Assembly: GCF_030295765.1 (NCBI RefSeq)
Contig: NZ_AP027292.1
Span: 186,001 to 250,000 of the forward strand
DNA length: 64,000 bases
Source of the DNA: Neptuniibacter halophilus
GTDB taxonomy: Bacteria > Pseudomonadota > Gammaproteobacteria > Pseudomonadales > Balneatricaceae
Direction: 5' to 3'
In this document: positions 34,436-44,006 of the stretch, in pieces
Position numbering within the stretch: the stretch's first letter is position 1
Layout of the letters: each line of letters starts with the position of its first letter
Translations under genes and position numbers: made by a program
Notes under the pieces: generated by a model
What the model saw: the letters and a program-made list of their open reading frames with translations, nothing else
Databases searched by the model: none
What the model was told of the DNA's origin: nothing

Positions 34436-35113
34436 TTAAGAGGCATGCATACGGCGGTGCAGAATCGAGGAGAACTCATCGGCGAAGGTTTCATAGTTAC
34501 CCAGCAGGTACTCTACCTGCGCCGAATAGCGGTTGTAGGCAATAACCGCTGGAATCGCAGCAAACAGGCCAATCGCGGTCGCAATCAGTGCCTCGGAGAT
34601 ACCCGGTGCAACCGAAGCCAGCGTTGCCTGATGCACATTAGCCAGCCCCCGGAAGGAATTCATAATACCCCAGACAGTACCAAACAGGCCCACATAGGGG
34701 CTGGTAGAACCGACCGTTGCCAGAAACGGCAGATGCCGCTCTAACTTATCCTCTTCTCTGGATAGCGCTACACGCATGCTTCGCTCGACGCCATCCATCA
34801 CTGAATCCCGGTCATAACCATTCTGCTGGGTCAGGCGGGTAAACTCTTTGATTCCGGCCCGGAAGATATTTTCAGCGCCGCAATCGTTGTTGGGTTCATG
34901 ATTGATCTCCCGGAATAACTGACCGAGATCGACTCCGGACCAGAAACGGTCCTCGAAACGACGCATTGATTTACGCGCCTGCTTCAGAACAGCATGACGC
35001 TGAAAGATCATCACCCAGGAAAGCACCGATGCCAGCAGCAGCATCAACATAACCAACTGCACTACAAGACTTGCATTTGCCACCAGACTCCAGATCGACA
35101 TTTTTTCGACCAC
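34436..35113 (-). CDS. tolQ: Tol-Pal system protein TolQ
   Basis: A 225-residue ExbB-family protein with three membrane segments and the conserved VGLFGTVWGIMNSF and GISEALIATAIGLFAAIPAVIAYN regions. The start is taken as the GTG at 35113 because GGAAGG lies 4-5 nt before it; an internal ATG at 35101 is 12 bp further and poorly spaced. The acyl-CoA thioesterase gene ybgC, usually directly upstream, is absent. Confidence 0.95.
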   Translation of the reverse strand: MVEKMSIWSLVANASLVVQLVMLMLLLASVLSWVMIFQRHAVLKQARKSMRRFEDRFWSGVDLGQLFREINHEPNNDCGAENIFRAGIKEFTRLTQQNGYDRDSVMDGVERSMRVALSREEDKLERHLPFLATVGSTSPYVGLFGTVWGIMNSFRGLANVHQATLASVAPGISEALIATAIGLFAAIPAVIAYNRYSAQVEYLLGNYETFADEFSSILHRRMHAS

Positions 35114-35246
35114 AGTACCTTCCCTCTAACAATTCCCAGAACCTGAATCTAACCGGCTCTGTGATTGTATTCGGCGGCAGAAGTTCAGTTCATTTTTTGG
35201 TGATGAATAAGAAGGCTAAACAATAACAGTCAGAACGATTAATACA

Positions 35247-35275
35247 AGAAAAAACCAGCCAATTTGGCTGGTTCC
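35247..35275 (-). terminator. Terminator of the dksA-like gene
   Basis: AACCAGCCAA (35253-35262) and TTGGCTGGTT (35264-35273) form a near-continuous palindrome followed by T7 on the minus strand. It isolates the dksA-like gene from tolQ. Confidence 0.8.
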
Positions 35276-35324
35276 GGGTGCTTTTGACAGGCCGGATGGA
35301 ACGGCCGTTTAAACAGGAGGGTTA

Positions 35325-35699
35325 TCAGGCGGTTTTTCGAACCCCCGCCTCATGAACAGACTGGCAGCGGATGCAGCGAGACGCGGTCGGGCAGGCTTTG
35401 AGACGAGTCAGTTCGATCTCCTCATCACAATCGATACAGAAACCGAAATCTCCGTTTTCTATTCTCGCCAGCGCTTCCAGACACTCCGCAATCTCTTCGT
35501 TCTGGTGACTGATTGATTCCACATTAACCAGCAGACTAGTGACCGCTGCAGCCTCATCACCCACATCGTGAACCTCAGGGTTCTCCGCCTGCTGCTGACG
35601 CCTGAACTGCTCGGCGGATTCTGCTTTGAGCTGCTCCAGCAGCGTTTCCAGCTCGGCTTTAAAAGACGCGACTTCAGAAAGATTAAGAGTTGCCGTCAT
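35325..35699 (-). CDS. DksA/TraR family zinc-finger protein
   Basis: A 124-residue protein. The N-terminal coiled coil ends in a DVGDEA tip at 45-50 (the D-x2-D-x-A motif that DksA inserts into the RNA polymerase secondary channel). The C-terminal finger has C88, C91, C109 and C112, with 17 residues between pairs, plus an extra C103. It is shorter than DksA (151 aa) and resembles DksA2/YbiI-like paralogues. It lies between ruvB and tolQ with its own terminator, where ybgC is normally found. Regulation of RNA polymerase is inferred from the motif. Confidence 0.88.
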   Translation of the reverse strand: MTATLNLSEVASFKAELETLLEQLKAESAEQFRRQQQAENPEVHDVGDEAAAVTSLLVNVESISHQNEEIAECLEALARIENGDFGFCIDCDEEIELTRLKACPTASRCIRCQSVHEAGVRKTA

Positions 35700-35818
35700 G
35701 CTCGTACCCGCTATGCGTATTTAATTATTAGTTATTTTCTACGCATATTAGACGGCTAAAGCATGAATGCACCTTGATTGAGATCAGCGGAAAACAAAAA
35801 GCTTAGTTTCTTCAGGGT

Positions 35819-36832
35819 TTATTGATCTGTGTCGGGTTTGGCTATACCAAAGTGGCGATACGCGTGATCCGTCACGACCCTGCCTCGCGGTGTTCGCATC
35901 AAAAATCCCTGCTGAATCAGATAGGGTTCCAGCACATCTTCAATGGTATCCCGCTCTTCACTGATAGCCGCTGCCAGACTCTCAACACCCACCGGGCCAC
36001 CACCGAATTTTTCGATCATAGTCAATAACATACGCCGATCAAGATGATCAAAGCCATGATGATCCACGTTCAGCATATTCAGCGCCAGATCGGCGACCTG
36101 ATTATTGATCACACCGTCGGCCTTCACTTCTGCGTAGTCACGGGCACGGCGCAGCAGACGATTGGCAATTCGCGGAGTCCCGCGCGAGCGCTTTGCCACT
36201 TCACCGGCACCCTGCTGATCGATCTGCATACCAGACAGGTTGGCCGAACGGGCCACAATATGCGTCAGATCCTCGACGTTATAGAACTCCAGTCGCTGAA
36301 CGATTCCGAACCGATCGCGCAACGGCGAGGTCAGCAGCCCGGCACGGGTGGTTGCGCCGACCAGCGTAAAAGGCGGCAATTCCAGCTTAATAGAACGAGC
36401 TGCTGGGCCTTCACCGATCATAATATCCAACTGGTAGTCCTCCATCGCAGGATAGAGCACCTCTTCAACGTTAGGGCTGAGACGATGAATCTCATCAATG
36501 AACAGCACATCATTCGGTTCAAGGTTAGTCAGCAGGGCAGCAAGGTCGCCCGCCTTTTCAAGCACCGGCCCTGAAGTGGTTTTAATCTCAGAACCCATCT
36601 CATTGGCAATAATATTTGCCAGTGTCGTCTTGCCCAAACCGGGCGGCCCGAAGATCAGCGTATGATCCAACGCCTCATTGCGCATCCGTGCAGCCTGGAT
36701 AAAGATCTCCATCTGCTCGCGCACCACCGGCTGACCCACATAGTCTTCAAGTGTTTTTGGCCGGATCGCCCGGTCCTGAGCCTCTTCAACCGGATTGCTC
36801 AGTGGTGAAATAAAACGGTCTGCTTCGATCAT
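35819..36832 (-). CDS. ruvB: Holliday junction DNA helicase RuvB
   Basis: A 337-residue AAA+ motor that drives branch migration with RuvA. The Walker A motif is GPPGLGKTT, Walker B FIDEIHRL, sensor 1 VGATTRAG, and the C-terminal winged helix contains [24 protein letters not shown]. The ATG at 36832 gives the canonical MIEADRFIS start; an extra GTG codon upstream is not needed. It lies 6 bp after ruvA. Confidence 0.97.
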   Translation of the reverse strand: MIEADRFISPLSNPVEEAQDRAIRPKTLEDYVGQPVVREQMEIFIQAARMRNEALDHTLIFGPPGLGKTTLANIIANEMGSEIKTTSGPVLEKAGDLAALLTNLEPNDVLFIDEIHRLSPNVEEVLYPAMEDYQLDIMIGEGPAARSIKLELPPFTLVGATTRAGLLTSPLRDRFGIVQRLEFYNVEDLTHIVARSANLSGMQIDQQGAGEVAKRSRGTPRIANRLLRRARDYAEVKADGVINNQVADLALNMLNVDHHGFDHLDRRMLLTMIEKFGGGPVGVESLAAAISEERDTIEDVLEPYLIQQGFLMRTPRGRVVTDHAYRHFGIAKPDTDQ

Positions 36833-36838
36833 CACGAT

Positions 36839-37471
36839 TTACCCTACCATCGCCCTGAGTGCCGCCCGGATCAACTCTTCACAACTGGCCCCGGCACCCA
36901 GCGCTTTATCTGCCTGCGCAATGGCCTTGCTCGCCTGAACCGGTTTATAGCCCAGCGCTACCAGCGCACTTTCCGCTTCAGCACGCACATCATTCACCGG
37001 TTCAAAGCCGCTCATATCCGGCCCATCTGCAGCCGATAGCTGGAATTCACCGGCACTTTCAAGCCCCAGCGCTTTAATCTTGTCTTTCATCTCAACAATC
37101 AGCCGCTCTGCCGTCTTTTTACCCACCCCCGGCAGTTTCACCAGTGATGCGGTATCGCCATCGTTCACGCAGCGGACAAATTCTGAAGTCGATATACCTG
37201 AAAGAATCGTGATCGCCAGCTTAGGGCCCACACCGTTAGCCTTAATCAGCGTGCGGAATAACGCCCGCTCTTCACGATCATAAAAGCCATACAGCAACTG
37301 AGCATCCTCACGCACCACAAAGTGAGTGAACAGCGTCAGCTTTGCCCCCAGCTCCGGCAGACGATAGAAGGTATTCATCGAAGCCTCGACTTCGTAGCCC
37401 ACTCCGTTCACATCCAGTACCAGTTGAGGCGGCTGTTTCTCGATCAATTCTCCTGTCAGTCGACCAATCAC
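36839..37471 (-). CDS. ruvA: Holliday junction DNA helicase subunit RuvA
   Basis: A 210-residue protein with an N-terminal OB fold ([28 protein letters not shown]), two helix-hairpin-helix motifs ([28 protein letters not shown]) and a C-terminal RuvB-binding domain. Its start overlaps the stop of the TRIC gene by 4 bp (ATGA type), suggesting coupled translation. Confidence 0.97.
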   Translation of the reverse strand: MIGRLTGELIEKQPPQLVLDVNGVGYEVEASMNTFYRLPELGAKLTLFTHFVVREDAQLLYGFYDREERALFRTLIKANGVGPKLAITILSGISTSEFVRCVNDGDTASLVKLPGVGKKTAERLIVEMKDKIKALGLESAGEFQLSAADGPDMSGFEPVNDVRAEAESALVALGYKPVQASKAIAQADKALGAGASCEELIRAALRAMVG

Positions 37472-38130
37472 TTATTCTCTTCCTTCTCAAGCTTTTCCAG
37501 TTTATGCCCGGCCACAATAAATTCAGGCAGACTCAAATCAGCAAACAGCGTTGCCATACGCAGCACAAAGATGATCATCATCGAGGTTACCGCCAGCGGC
37601 TGCCCGGGTATATAGGGCTGAAAAACCACATAGAACAGTGCGCCGGCAAGGGCGCAGGTGGCGTACAACTCCCGTTGCAGCAATAGTGGAATCTGTCCGG
37701 TGAGCACATCACGGATCATGCCTCCGGCACAGCCGGTAATCACTGCCATCATAACCACTATCAAGGCCGGCAACTCCATCGCCAGCGCTTTTTCAGCACC
37801 CAGCACCGCAAACAGCGCCAGACCCATCGCATCCAGCACCAGCAACATGCGACGTGGATACTGCATATAGCGACACACGATAAAGGCGACCACCGCAGAA
37901 ACAATCGCAGTCCAGAGGTAGGCTGTATCAGCCACCCAGACAACCGGATGAATATCCAGTGTAATATCGCGAATCGTTCCGCCGCCCAGTGCGGTGACAA
38001 TGGCCAGCACTACAACCCCGAGAATATCGAGCCGTTTACCCTGAGCCGCCAGAGCACCGGCGGTAGCAAACACCGCCACCCCGATCAGATCCGCAATATA
38101 GATAAATTCACTGTAACTTAATTCAGGCAT
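37468..38130 (-). CDS. TRIC-type trimeric cation channel (UPF0126/YadS-like)
   Basis: A 220-residue membrane protein with about seven segments and two repeats of the family signature: [31 protein letters not shown] and [15 protein letters not shown]...[12 protein letters not shown]. Bacterial members are monovalent-cation channels or transporters. It is inserted between ruvC and ruvA, overlapping ruvA by 4 bp. The start is taken as 38130, 4 bp after the ruvC stop; 38154 would overlap ruvC by 20 bp. Neither has a strong ribosome binding site. Confidence 0.88.
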   Translation of the reverse strand: MPELSYSEFIYIADLIGVAVFATAGALAAQGKRLDILGVVVLAIVTALGGGTIRDITLDIHPVVWVADTAYLWTAIVSAVVAFIVCRYMQYPRRMLLVLDAMGLALFAVLGAEKALAMELPALIVVMMAVITGCAGGMIRDVLTGQIPLLLQRELYATCALAGALFYVVFQPYIPGQPLAVTSMMIIFVLRMATLFADLSLPEFIVAGHKLEKLEKEENK

Positions 38131-38134
38131 CAGA

Positions 38135-38653
38135 TTATCGCCGCCAACTGGCATTTCGGGCCGACATACTGCCAGCGGTTTTGATCAGACTATTCCGGGT
38201 ATGAGCATGACAGAGCGCAATGGCCAATGCATCGGCAGCATCTGCCTGAGGCAGACCGGGCAATTTCAGAATATGCGCCACCATATGCTGAACCTGACTT
38301 TTATCGGCGGAGCCTTTACCGACGACTGACTGCTTTACCTTGCGTGCCGCATATTCATAAACCGGCAACTCCGCATTGGCGCCAGCGACAATCGCCACGC
38401 CACGCGCCTGCCCCAGCTTCAGCGCCGAATCGGCATTTCGCGCCATGAAGACCTGCTCTATCGCCATCTCCTGCGGGCAGTACTGCTCGATAATCTGCGC
38501 CACCCCGGCATAGACCTGCTGTAACCGCTCCGGGAGCTCTTCACCCTTAATCCGGATACAGCCACTGGCCACATATTCGTTCTTATTACCCACGCAGTTA
38601 ATGATCCCGTAGCCGGTAATTCGCGAACCCGGGTCTATACCTAATATCAGCAT
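38135..38653 (-). CDS. ruvC: Holliday junction resolvase RuvC
   Basis: A 172-residue endonuclease that cuts Holliday junctions symmetrically. The four acidic catalytic residues D7, E66, D138 and D141 fall exactly where they do in E. coli RuvC. The C-terminus (NASWRR) is slightly different from E. coli but length is normal (173). It leads the ruvC-TRIC-ruvA-ruvB order. Confidence 0.97.
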   Translation of the reverse strand: MLILGIDPGSRITGYGIINCVGNKNEYVASGCIRIKGEELPERLQQVYAGVAQIIEQYCPQEMAIEQVFMARNADSALKLGQARGVAIVAGANAELPVYEYAARKVKQSVVGKGSADKSQVQHMVAHILKLPGLPQADAADALAIALCHAHTRNSLIKTAGSMSARNASWRR

Positions 38654-38766
38654 TCAGTCAGCACATTCATCCCGAAGCCTTCAGCCTCGAATCACTGGTT
38701 ATTTATACAGGCAAGCATACAGCAGTGATGCCGATTTAAAAAGCCCAAACACGTACCTACAGAAAG

Positions 38767-38793
38767 CAAAAAGCCGGGACTGAGCCCGGCCTT
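38767..38793 (-). terminator. Terminator of yebC
   Basis: GCCGGG (38773-38778) and CCCGGC (38785-38790) with T-run on the minus strand, after the yebC stop. Confidence 0.85.
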
Positions 38794-38812
38794 CTATCGC
38801 TTCAGTAGAGGA

Positions 38813-39553
38813 TCACTCCTCCATCGCCTCTTCCGGTATGATCGCGTTGTGATAAACATTCTGCGAATCATCCAGATCATCGAGCGCATCGATCAGCTTG
38901 AGCACTTTACGCGCGGTCTCCACATCGAGTTCGACCGTGGTCGATGGAATCATGGACACTTCCGCATGAACCGCCTCAAGCCCGGCATCGGTCAGCGACT
39001 GCTTCACATCCATAAACTCCTGCCAGGGTGTAAATACATCGATAGAACCATCGTCATTACTGACCACATCATCGGCACCCGCTTCGAGCGCCGCATCCAT
39101 AATCTGCTCTTCATCGGCCTCATCAGCAAAGGTGATCTGACCTTTCTTCTCAAACAGATAGGAGACCGAACCGTTAGTCCCGAGATTACCGTTGTACTTA
39201 TTAAACGCCGCCCGCACACCCGCTACCGTACGGTTGACGTTGTCGGTCATACATTCCACCAGAATCGCCACGCCGTTGGAGCCATAGCCTTCGTAGGTCA
39301 GTTCATCATAGTTCTCACCTTCACCACCGCCCGCACCACGCAGGATCGCCTTATCGATGGTATCGCGCTTCATGTTCGCGCCCAGGGCTTTATCAACGGC
39401 CGCCCGAAGGCGCGGATTATCCTCCGGGTTGCCGCCACCCTCTTTCGCAGCGACCACCAGTTCACGAATCAGTTTGGTGAAAATTTTGCCTCGCTTCGCA
39501 TCTTGCGCTGCCTTACGATGCTTGATATTTGCCCATTTAGAATGACCTGCCAT
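38813..39553 (-). CDS. yebC: YebC/PmpR family regulator
   Basis: A 246-residue protein with the family N-terminus [23 protein letters not shown]. The start at 39553 is the conserved one; 39574 adds 7 non-family residues. Members have been reported as DNA-binding regulators and, more recently, as translation factors that help ribosomes through proline stretches. It lies between aspS and ruvC. Confidence 0.95.
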   Translation of the reverse strand: MAGHSKWANIKHRKAAQDAKRGKIFTKLIRELVVAAKEGGGNPEDNPRLRAAVDKALGANMKRDTIDKAILRGAGGGEGENYDELTYEGYGSNGVAILVECMTDNVNRTVAGVRAAFNKYNGNLGTNGSVSYLFEKKGQITFADEADEEQIMDAALEAGADDVVSNDDGSIDVFTPWQEFMDVKQSLTDAGLEAVHAEVSMIPSTTVELDVETARKVLKLIDALDDLDDSQNVYHNAIIPEEAMEE

Positions 39554-39595
39554 AGCGTCCCTCTTCTGTTGCAATCAGGTGGAGCCTTGCCCCGG

Positions 39596-39632
39596 ATACA
39601 AATAAGCTGCCCGGAGGCAGCTTATCGTTTTA
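39596..39632 (-). terminator. Terminator of aspS
   Basis: ATAAGCTGCC (39602-39611), CGGA loop, GGCAGCTTAT (39616-39625). The stem is perfect over 10 bp; the T-run on the minus strand is short. Confidence 0.7.
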
Positions 39633-39651
39633 CACTGAACGACCTGAAAAA

Positions 39652-41412
39652 TCAGGGCGTTTTACGCAGTTTAATATTCAGTTCACGCAACTGAGCCGCA
39701 CTCACTTCACCCGGAGCCTCTGTCATCATACAAGATGCACTCTGAGTTTTCGGGAATGCGATCACTTCACGAATGGAATCCGTGCCAGTCATCAGCATGA
39801 TCAGACGGTCCAGACCAAAGGCCAGACCACCGTGCGGAGGCGCACCGAACTTCAGCGCATTCAGCAGGAAGCCAAACTTGTCATCGGCTTCTTCATCAGA
39901 GATACCCAGAATATCCAGTACAGTCGCCTGCATCGCCTGATCGTGGATACGCACAGAACCACCGCCCAGTTCGCAACCATTCAGAACCATATCGTAGGCA
40001 CGGGACAGCGCTTCCAGCGGATTCGCTTTCAGCTCTTCCGGTGAGCAGCTTGGCGCAGTAAACGGGTGATGCAAGGCTGTCAGGCCTGCATCGGTCTCTT
40101 CAAACATCGGGAAGTCGACAACCCACAGCGGAGCCCACTCACTCTCGGCCATCTGCAGATCTTCACCCACTTTAATACGCAGGGCACCCAGCGCCTCAGA
40201 AACGATCTTCGCTTTGTCTGCACCGAAGAAGACGATATCGCCATTTTCAGCACCCAGACGCTGCATGATCGCCATGGTCACATCTTCACCCAGGAACTTG
40301 ATGATCGGCGACTGCAGACCATCAACGCCGTTCTCGATCTCGTTCACTTTGATCCAGGCCAGACCTTTGGCACCGTAGATGCTGACGAACTTGGTGTAAT
40401 CGTCGATGTTCTTACGGGTTAGCTGAGCACCACCCGGCACTTTCAGCGCGGTCACACGGCATTTAGGATCGTTTGCAGGGCCTGCAAATACCTTGAACTC
40501 GATCTCAGCCATCAGGTCAGCAACGTCAACCAGCTCCATCGGGTAACGCAGATCCGGCTTGTCGGAGCCGTAACGCTGCATTGCTTCAGCGTAAGGCATG
40601 CGCGGGAACTCGCCCAGATCTACACCTTTCAGCTCAACAAACAGCTTGCGAATCATACCTTCAGTGATCGACATAATGCCTTCCTCGTCCATAAACGAGG
40701 TTTCGATATCGATCTGAGTAAATTCAGGCTGACGGTCAGCACGCAGGTCTTCGTCACGGAAGCACTTGGCCACCTGATAGTAACGATCAAAACCCGCCAC
40801 CATCAGCAACTGTTTGAACAACTGTGGAGACTGCGGCAGTGCGAAGAAGTGACCTTCGTGTACACGGCTTGGTACCAGATAGTCACGCGCTCCTTCCGGT
40901 GTTGCACGGTTCAGAATCGGCGTTTCAATATCCAGGAAGCCATTGTCATCCAGGAAGTTACGGATCGCATTGGTCACTTTAGAGCGGAAACGCAGTTTTT
41001 CCTGCATTTCAGGACGGCGCAGGTCGATATAACGGTGACGCAGACGCACCTCTTCACCTACATTCTGGTGCTCATCCAACTGGAACGGAGGCGTTTCAGC
41101 CTTGTTCAGGATGATCAGCTCTTTGCCCAGAACTTCGATCTCACCGGTAGGCATATCTGTGTTAACAGTACCTTCCGGACGATTACGCACAGTACCTTTG
41201 ATCTCAACCACGAATTCGCTACGGCAGCTATCCGCCAGCGCAAAGCTGTCTTCACGGTCCGGATCGAATACCACCTGTGCGATACCTTCACGGTCACGCA
41301 CATCCAGGAAGATAACACCACCGTGGTCACGACGACGATGCACCCAACCACACAGGGTAATGTCTTCGCCGATATGCTCTTTTCTGAGATCGCCGCAATA
41401 ATGACTGCGCAT
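39652..41412 (-). CDS. aspS: Aspartyl-tRNA synthetase
   Basis: A 586-residue class II synthetase. The N-terminal OB anticodon-binding domain (1-110) is followed by the catalytic core with motif 2 ([18 protein letters not shown]), the bacterial GAD insertion (about 300-420) and motif 3 ([15 protein letters not shown]). It charges the tRNA-Asp encoded at 8686-8762. Whether it also charges tRNA-Asn cannot be told from sequence. Confidence 0.97.
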   Translation of the reverse strand: MRSHYCGDLRKEHIGEDITLCGWVHRRRDHGGVIFLDVRDREGIAQVVFDPDREDSFALADSCRSEFVVEIKGTVRNRPEGTVNTDMPTGEIEVLGKELIILNKAETPPFQLDEHQNVGEEVRLRHRYIDLRRPEMQEKLRFRSKVTNAIRNFLDDNGFLDIETPILNRATPEGARDYLVPSRVHEGHFFALPQSPQLFKQLLMVAGFDRYYQVAKCFRDEDLRADRQPEFTQIDIETSFMDEEGIMSITEGMIRKLFVELKGVDLGEFPRMPYAEAMQRYGSDKPDLRYPMELVDVADLMAEIEFKVFAGPANDPKCRVTALKVPGGAQLTRKNIDDYTKFVSIYGAKGLAWIKVNEIENGVDGLQSPIIKFLGEDVTMAIMQRLGAENGDIVFFGADKAKIVSEALGALRIKVGEDLQMAESEWAPLWVVDFPMFEETDAGLTALHHPFTAPSCSPEELKANPLEALSRAYDMVLNGCELGGGSVRIHDQAMQATVLDILGISDEEADDKFGFLLNALKFGAPPHGGLAFGLDRLIMLMTGTDSIREVIAFPKTQSASCMMTEAPGEVSAAQLRELNIKLRKTP

Positions 41413-41487
41413 ATTTTCTTGTTCCTGTTTACTTAGCTCGGCCCGGACAACGCCCGGACACTGATAAATGAATTAGGTTAGACTGCT

Positions 41488-41718
41488 TTAACTACCGGAA
41501 GAGGCATCTGAACCGGAAGCCAGATTTTTCTTTTTGCCGGTTTTAAAATCGGTTTCGTACCAACCGGAACCGGACAGACGAAAACCCGGAGCAGATATTT
41601 TTCGGATCACTTCATTGCTCGAACAGGCCACGCAGGCCGGGGCCGGCGCGTCACTTTTAAGTACAAGCTTTTCAAACCCGTGACCGCAGCTTTCACACTG
41701 AAAATCAAAGATTGGCAT
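41488..41718 (-). CDS. FmdB-type zinc ribbon protein
   Basis: A 76-residue protein with a zinc ribbon: C8-x2-C11 (FQCESCG) and C29-x2-C32 (ACVACSS), then SGWYETDFKTGKKK, the family tail. Start at 41718 (MPIFDFQC) fits the family; 41742 adds eight residues. Function unknown; it precedes aspS in Pseudomonas-like genomes. Confidence 0.92.
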   Translation of the reverse strand: MPIFDFQCESCGHGFEKLVLKSDAPAPACVACSSNEVIRKISAPGFRLSGSGWYETDFKTGKKKNLASGSDASSGS

Positions 41719-41884
41719 TTGTTTTAAACCCGATCCCCGCAAAGGGGCTGTACGTTATAAAAACGGCGGATTATACCTGATTTATCCAGCGGAAACAGGC
41801 CCCAGATGAGATTGGGGCCGGAAAGATTTCAGACACTCAACAGCAGGCAGGAACGGGCAATCAGTCCGCCCGATAACCTACCGG

Positions 41885-42334
41885 TTACACAGCCTCCGGT
41901 ACAAACTCCAGCTCCCCGGCCATCAGCGCCTCCAGCTTACGCCGGACATCATGAAGCTGTTCTGCGGTGTAGGGCACCGCTGGCACCTTACCCCAAACCG
42001 GACCCGGCCAGGCCTTATCGGATTCATAGCGAACAATATGATGCAGATGCAGTTGCGGTACCATATTTCCCAGCGAGGCCACATTCATCTTCCGCGCCGC
42101 AAAGGTATCTGCCAGGTTTGAAGCCAGAAATGATGACTCACGAATCAGCGTACACTGCTCCTCTTCTGACAGATGATAGATCTCTGTCGCCCCTGCCCGT
42201 CGCGGAACCAGAATAAACCAGGGATAATTGGCATCATTTAACAGCAACAGACGACTCAGGGGAAAATCCCCCAAAACGATACAATCTGCCGCCAGTTGCG
42301 GATGCAGTTCAAATTCAAGTTCTAATTCATCCAT
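41885..42334 (-). CDS. HIT domain protein
   Basis: A 149-residue histidine-triad family protein, probably a nucleotide hydrolase or transferase. The triad segment reads QLHLHHIVR (H96, H98, H99), so the third His position of the classical H-x-H-x-H pattern is an Ile, as in a known branch of the family. AGGAG before 42334 fixes the start; readings further upstream run into the divergent gene. It is divergent from the FemAB-like gene. Confidence 0.88.
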   Translation of the reverse strand: MDELELEFELHPQLAADCIVLGDFPLSRLLLLNDANYPWFILVPRRAGATEIYHLSEEEQCTLIRESSFLASNLADTFAARKMNVASLGNMVPQLHLHHIVRYESDKAWPGPVWGKVPAVPYTAEQLHDVRRKLEALMAGELEFVPEAV

Positions 42335-42430
42335 TACAATACTCCTGTACCTACACCTGATCGGGTATTTAAAATGGCCCGTACGATCATCCAGTAACTC
42401 AAGCTTAGCAATTCTGAGTGGAACCCGCAC

Positions 42431-43558
42431 ATGCAGGAAGTAAAAATCAGCCATAAAATCAGTGAAATAGGCGCGCAACGCTGGAACAGCCTATGCCCTG
42501 ATGATTACCCGTTCTGCCGCTATGAGTTCCTCTCTGCGCTGGAAGAATCTAACAGCGTCTGCGCCCGAACCGGCTGGCAACCGCTACACCTGCAGTTCAT
42601 CGATCAGGGTGAACTGATCGCAGTAATGCCGCTCTATCTGAAAAGCCACTCTTATGGCGAATATGTGTTTGACTGGGCCTGGGCTGATGCCTATCAGCGT
42701 TACGGCCTGAATTACTACCCGAAGCTGGTCACTGCCATCCCCTACTCACCGGTCTGCGGCCCGAGATTACTCACCCGGCTCGACCCGGCACCGCTGTTAC
42801 AACAACTGGAACGCCTGCTGCCGCAACTGTGTGAGTCCCTCAAAGCACACTCATGGCACCTGCTGTTCCCACGCGAACTCGAGCAAACAACAGACACCGA
42901 CCTGATTGTGCGTAAGGGCTGCCAGTATCAATGGTTTAACCGTGACTACCGCGACTTTGACGATTTCCTCCAGCACTTCACCTCACGCAAACGAAAAAAC
43001 GTCAGAAAAGAGCGCCAGAAAACCCAACAACAGGGCATTACCCATCTTCAGCTCAGTGGTAACGACATCACAGCGGAGCAGATGGATCAGTTTTATGATT
43101 TTTATCGTCTGACCTACCTGAAACGTGGCCGCGAAGCCTATCTGAGCCGGGCTTTCTTCGACCTGCTGCAACAACAGATGCCAGAGAACCTGCTACTGGT
43201 GCTCGCCTGTCGCGATGACAAACCGGTGGCCGGCGCCCTCTCTCTGCGCGACAGCACGACGCTATACGGACGCTACTGGGGCTGTTACGACGAATATGAC
43301 AGCCTGCATTTTGAAACATGCTACTACCAGGGGATTGAATACTGTATCCGCGAAGGCCTGCAGCGGTTTGATTCCGGTGCACAGGGCGAGCACAAGATTC
43401 AGCGTGGCTTTGAACCGGTGCCAACCTGGTCTGCACACTGGCTTCAGGAACAGGGGTTCAATCAGGCGATCCGCCAGTTTGTTGATGAAGAAACAGAAGC
43501 AGTTGATCAACAGATAGAGGAGCTGACAGGCTACCTGCCGTTCAAACAAACCTCATAA
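42431..43558 (+). CDS. FemAB-like/GNAT N-acyltransferase (DUF482 type)
   Basis: A 375-residue protein of the peptidogalycan biosynthesis/DUF482 family with a duplicated GNAT-like fold. Conserved segments are SPVCGPRLL, FTSRKRKNVRKERQK and GRYWGCYDEYDSLHFETCYYQGIEYCI and GAQGEHKIQRGFEPVPTWSAHW. It likely transfers an acyl or aminoacyl group; the acceptor is unknown. It is divergent from the HIT gene. Confidence 0.85.
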   Translation: MQEVKISHKISEIGAQRWNSLCPDDYPFCRYEFLSALEESNSVCARTGWQPLHLQFIDQGELIAVMPLYLKSHSYGEYVFDWAWADAYQRYGLNYYPKLVTAIPYSPVCGPRLLTRLDPAPLLQQLERLLPQLCESLKAHSWHLLFPRELEQTTDTDLIVRKGCQYQWFNRDYRDFDDFLQHFTSRKRKNVRKERQKTQQQGITHLQLSGNDITAEQMDQFYDFYRLTYLKRGREAYLSRAFFDLLQQQMPENLLLVLACRDDKPVAGALSLRDSTTLYGRYWGCYDEYDSLHFETCYYQGIEYCIREGLQRFDSGAQGEHKIQRGFEPVPTWSAHWLQEQGFNQAIRQFVDEETEAVDQQIEELTGYLPFKQTS

Positions 43559-43608
43559 GAAGCCTGCCTCAGTCCGAACAGCTCTTTTGCCCTGTCACAG
43601 CAGACATC

Positions 43609-43630
43609 GCGCGGGGACCGCGCTCCTACA
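43609..43630. repeat. REP-like palindromic element
   Basis: GCGCGG-GGA-CCGCGC (43609-43623) followed by TCCTACA strongly resembles the Pseudomonas-type REP consensus. Only one copy was seen in the window. Confidence 0.6.
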
Positions 43631-43717
43631 GCATTGGCCCCTTGAAAGGCCTGTCTCAGGCCGAAAACCTTCCTCCGCGCCAGAAAAACCTATAGAAAAA
43701 ATAATAACTTCGCCACA

Positions 43718-43740
43718 TTTGATAAGTTTGCCTTATCAAA
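43718..43740. promoter_or_regulatory. Perfect inverted repeat, possible operator
   Basis: TTTGATAAG (43718-43726), TTTGC loop, CTTATCAAA (43732-43740). A 9 bp perfect palindrome with short loop, in the region upstream of the 569/249 aa operon. It could bind a dimeric regulator or form a hairpin; no T-run follows. Confidence 0.35.
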
Positions 43741-44006
43741 CGATATAACCTTCTGATTTGTACGGCCACTGCGTTATGCCCGATGATGTATGCAAGATCT
43801 AAGCAGATGGCATCGGCCTTAAACAGTGCCAGACTTAAGATAGTCTCAAACTGTCCTCTGCTCTGATCGCTCCTGCTGCCAGATAACAACATCAATAACG
43901 ACAGCTATAGCGAGCAGAACAAGCCTGTCGCCGACTGAGGCCTCAAGGCAAGCGACACCACTATGCTGCAACCTTAAATGTGCTGCAAAGTATGAGGATA
44001 ATAAAA

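Larger units (their letters stand above)
43559..44006. other. Gene-free region with REP-like and inverted repeats
   Basis: This 448 bp stretch lies upstream of the uncharacterised 569/249 aa operon. It contains a REP-like element, a pair of imperfect direct repeats (43562-43578 and 43649-43665) and a perfect 9 bp inverted repeat at 43718-43740. A 79-codon frame on the minus strand (43656-43895) has no supporting features. Promoters for the operon presumably lie in the right half. Confidence 0.5.

Noticed and set aside
43656..43895. 79-codon minus-strand frame upstream of the unknown operon
   Set aside because: No ribosome binding site or family resemblance; it runs through REP-like and palindromic sequence.
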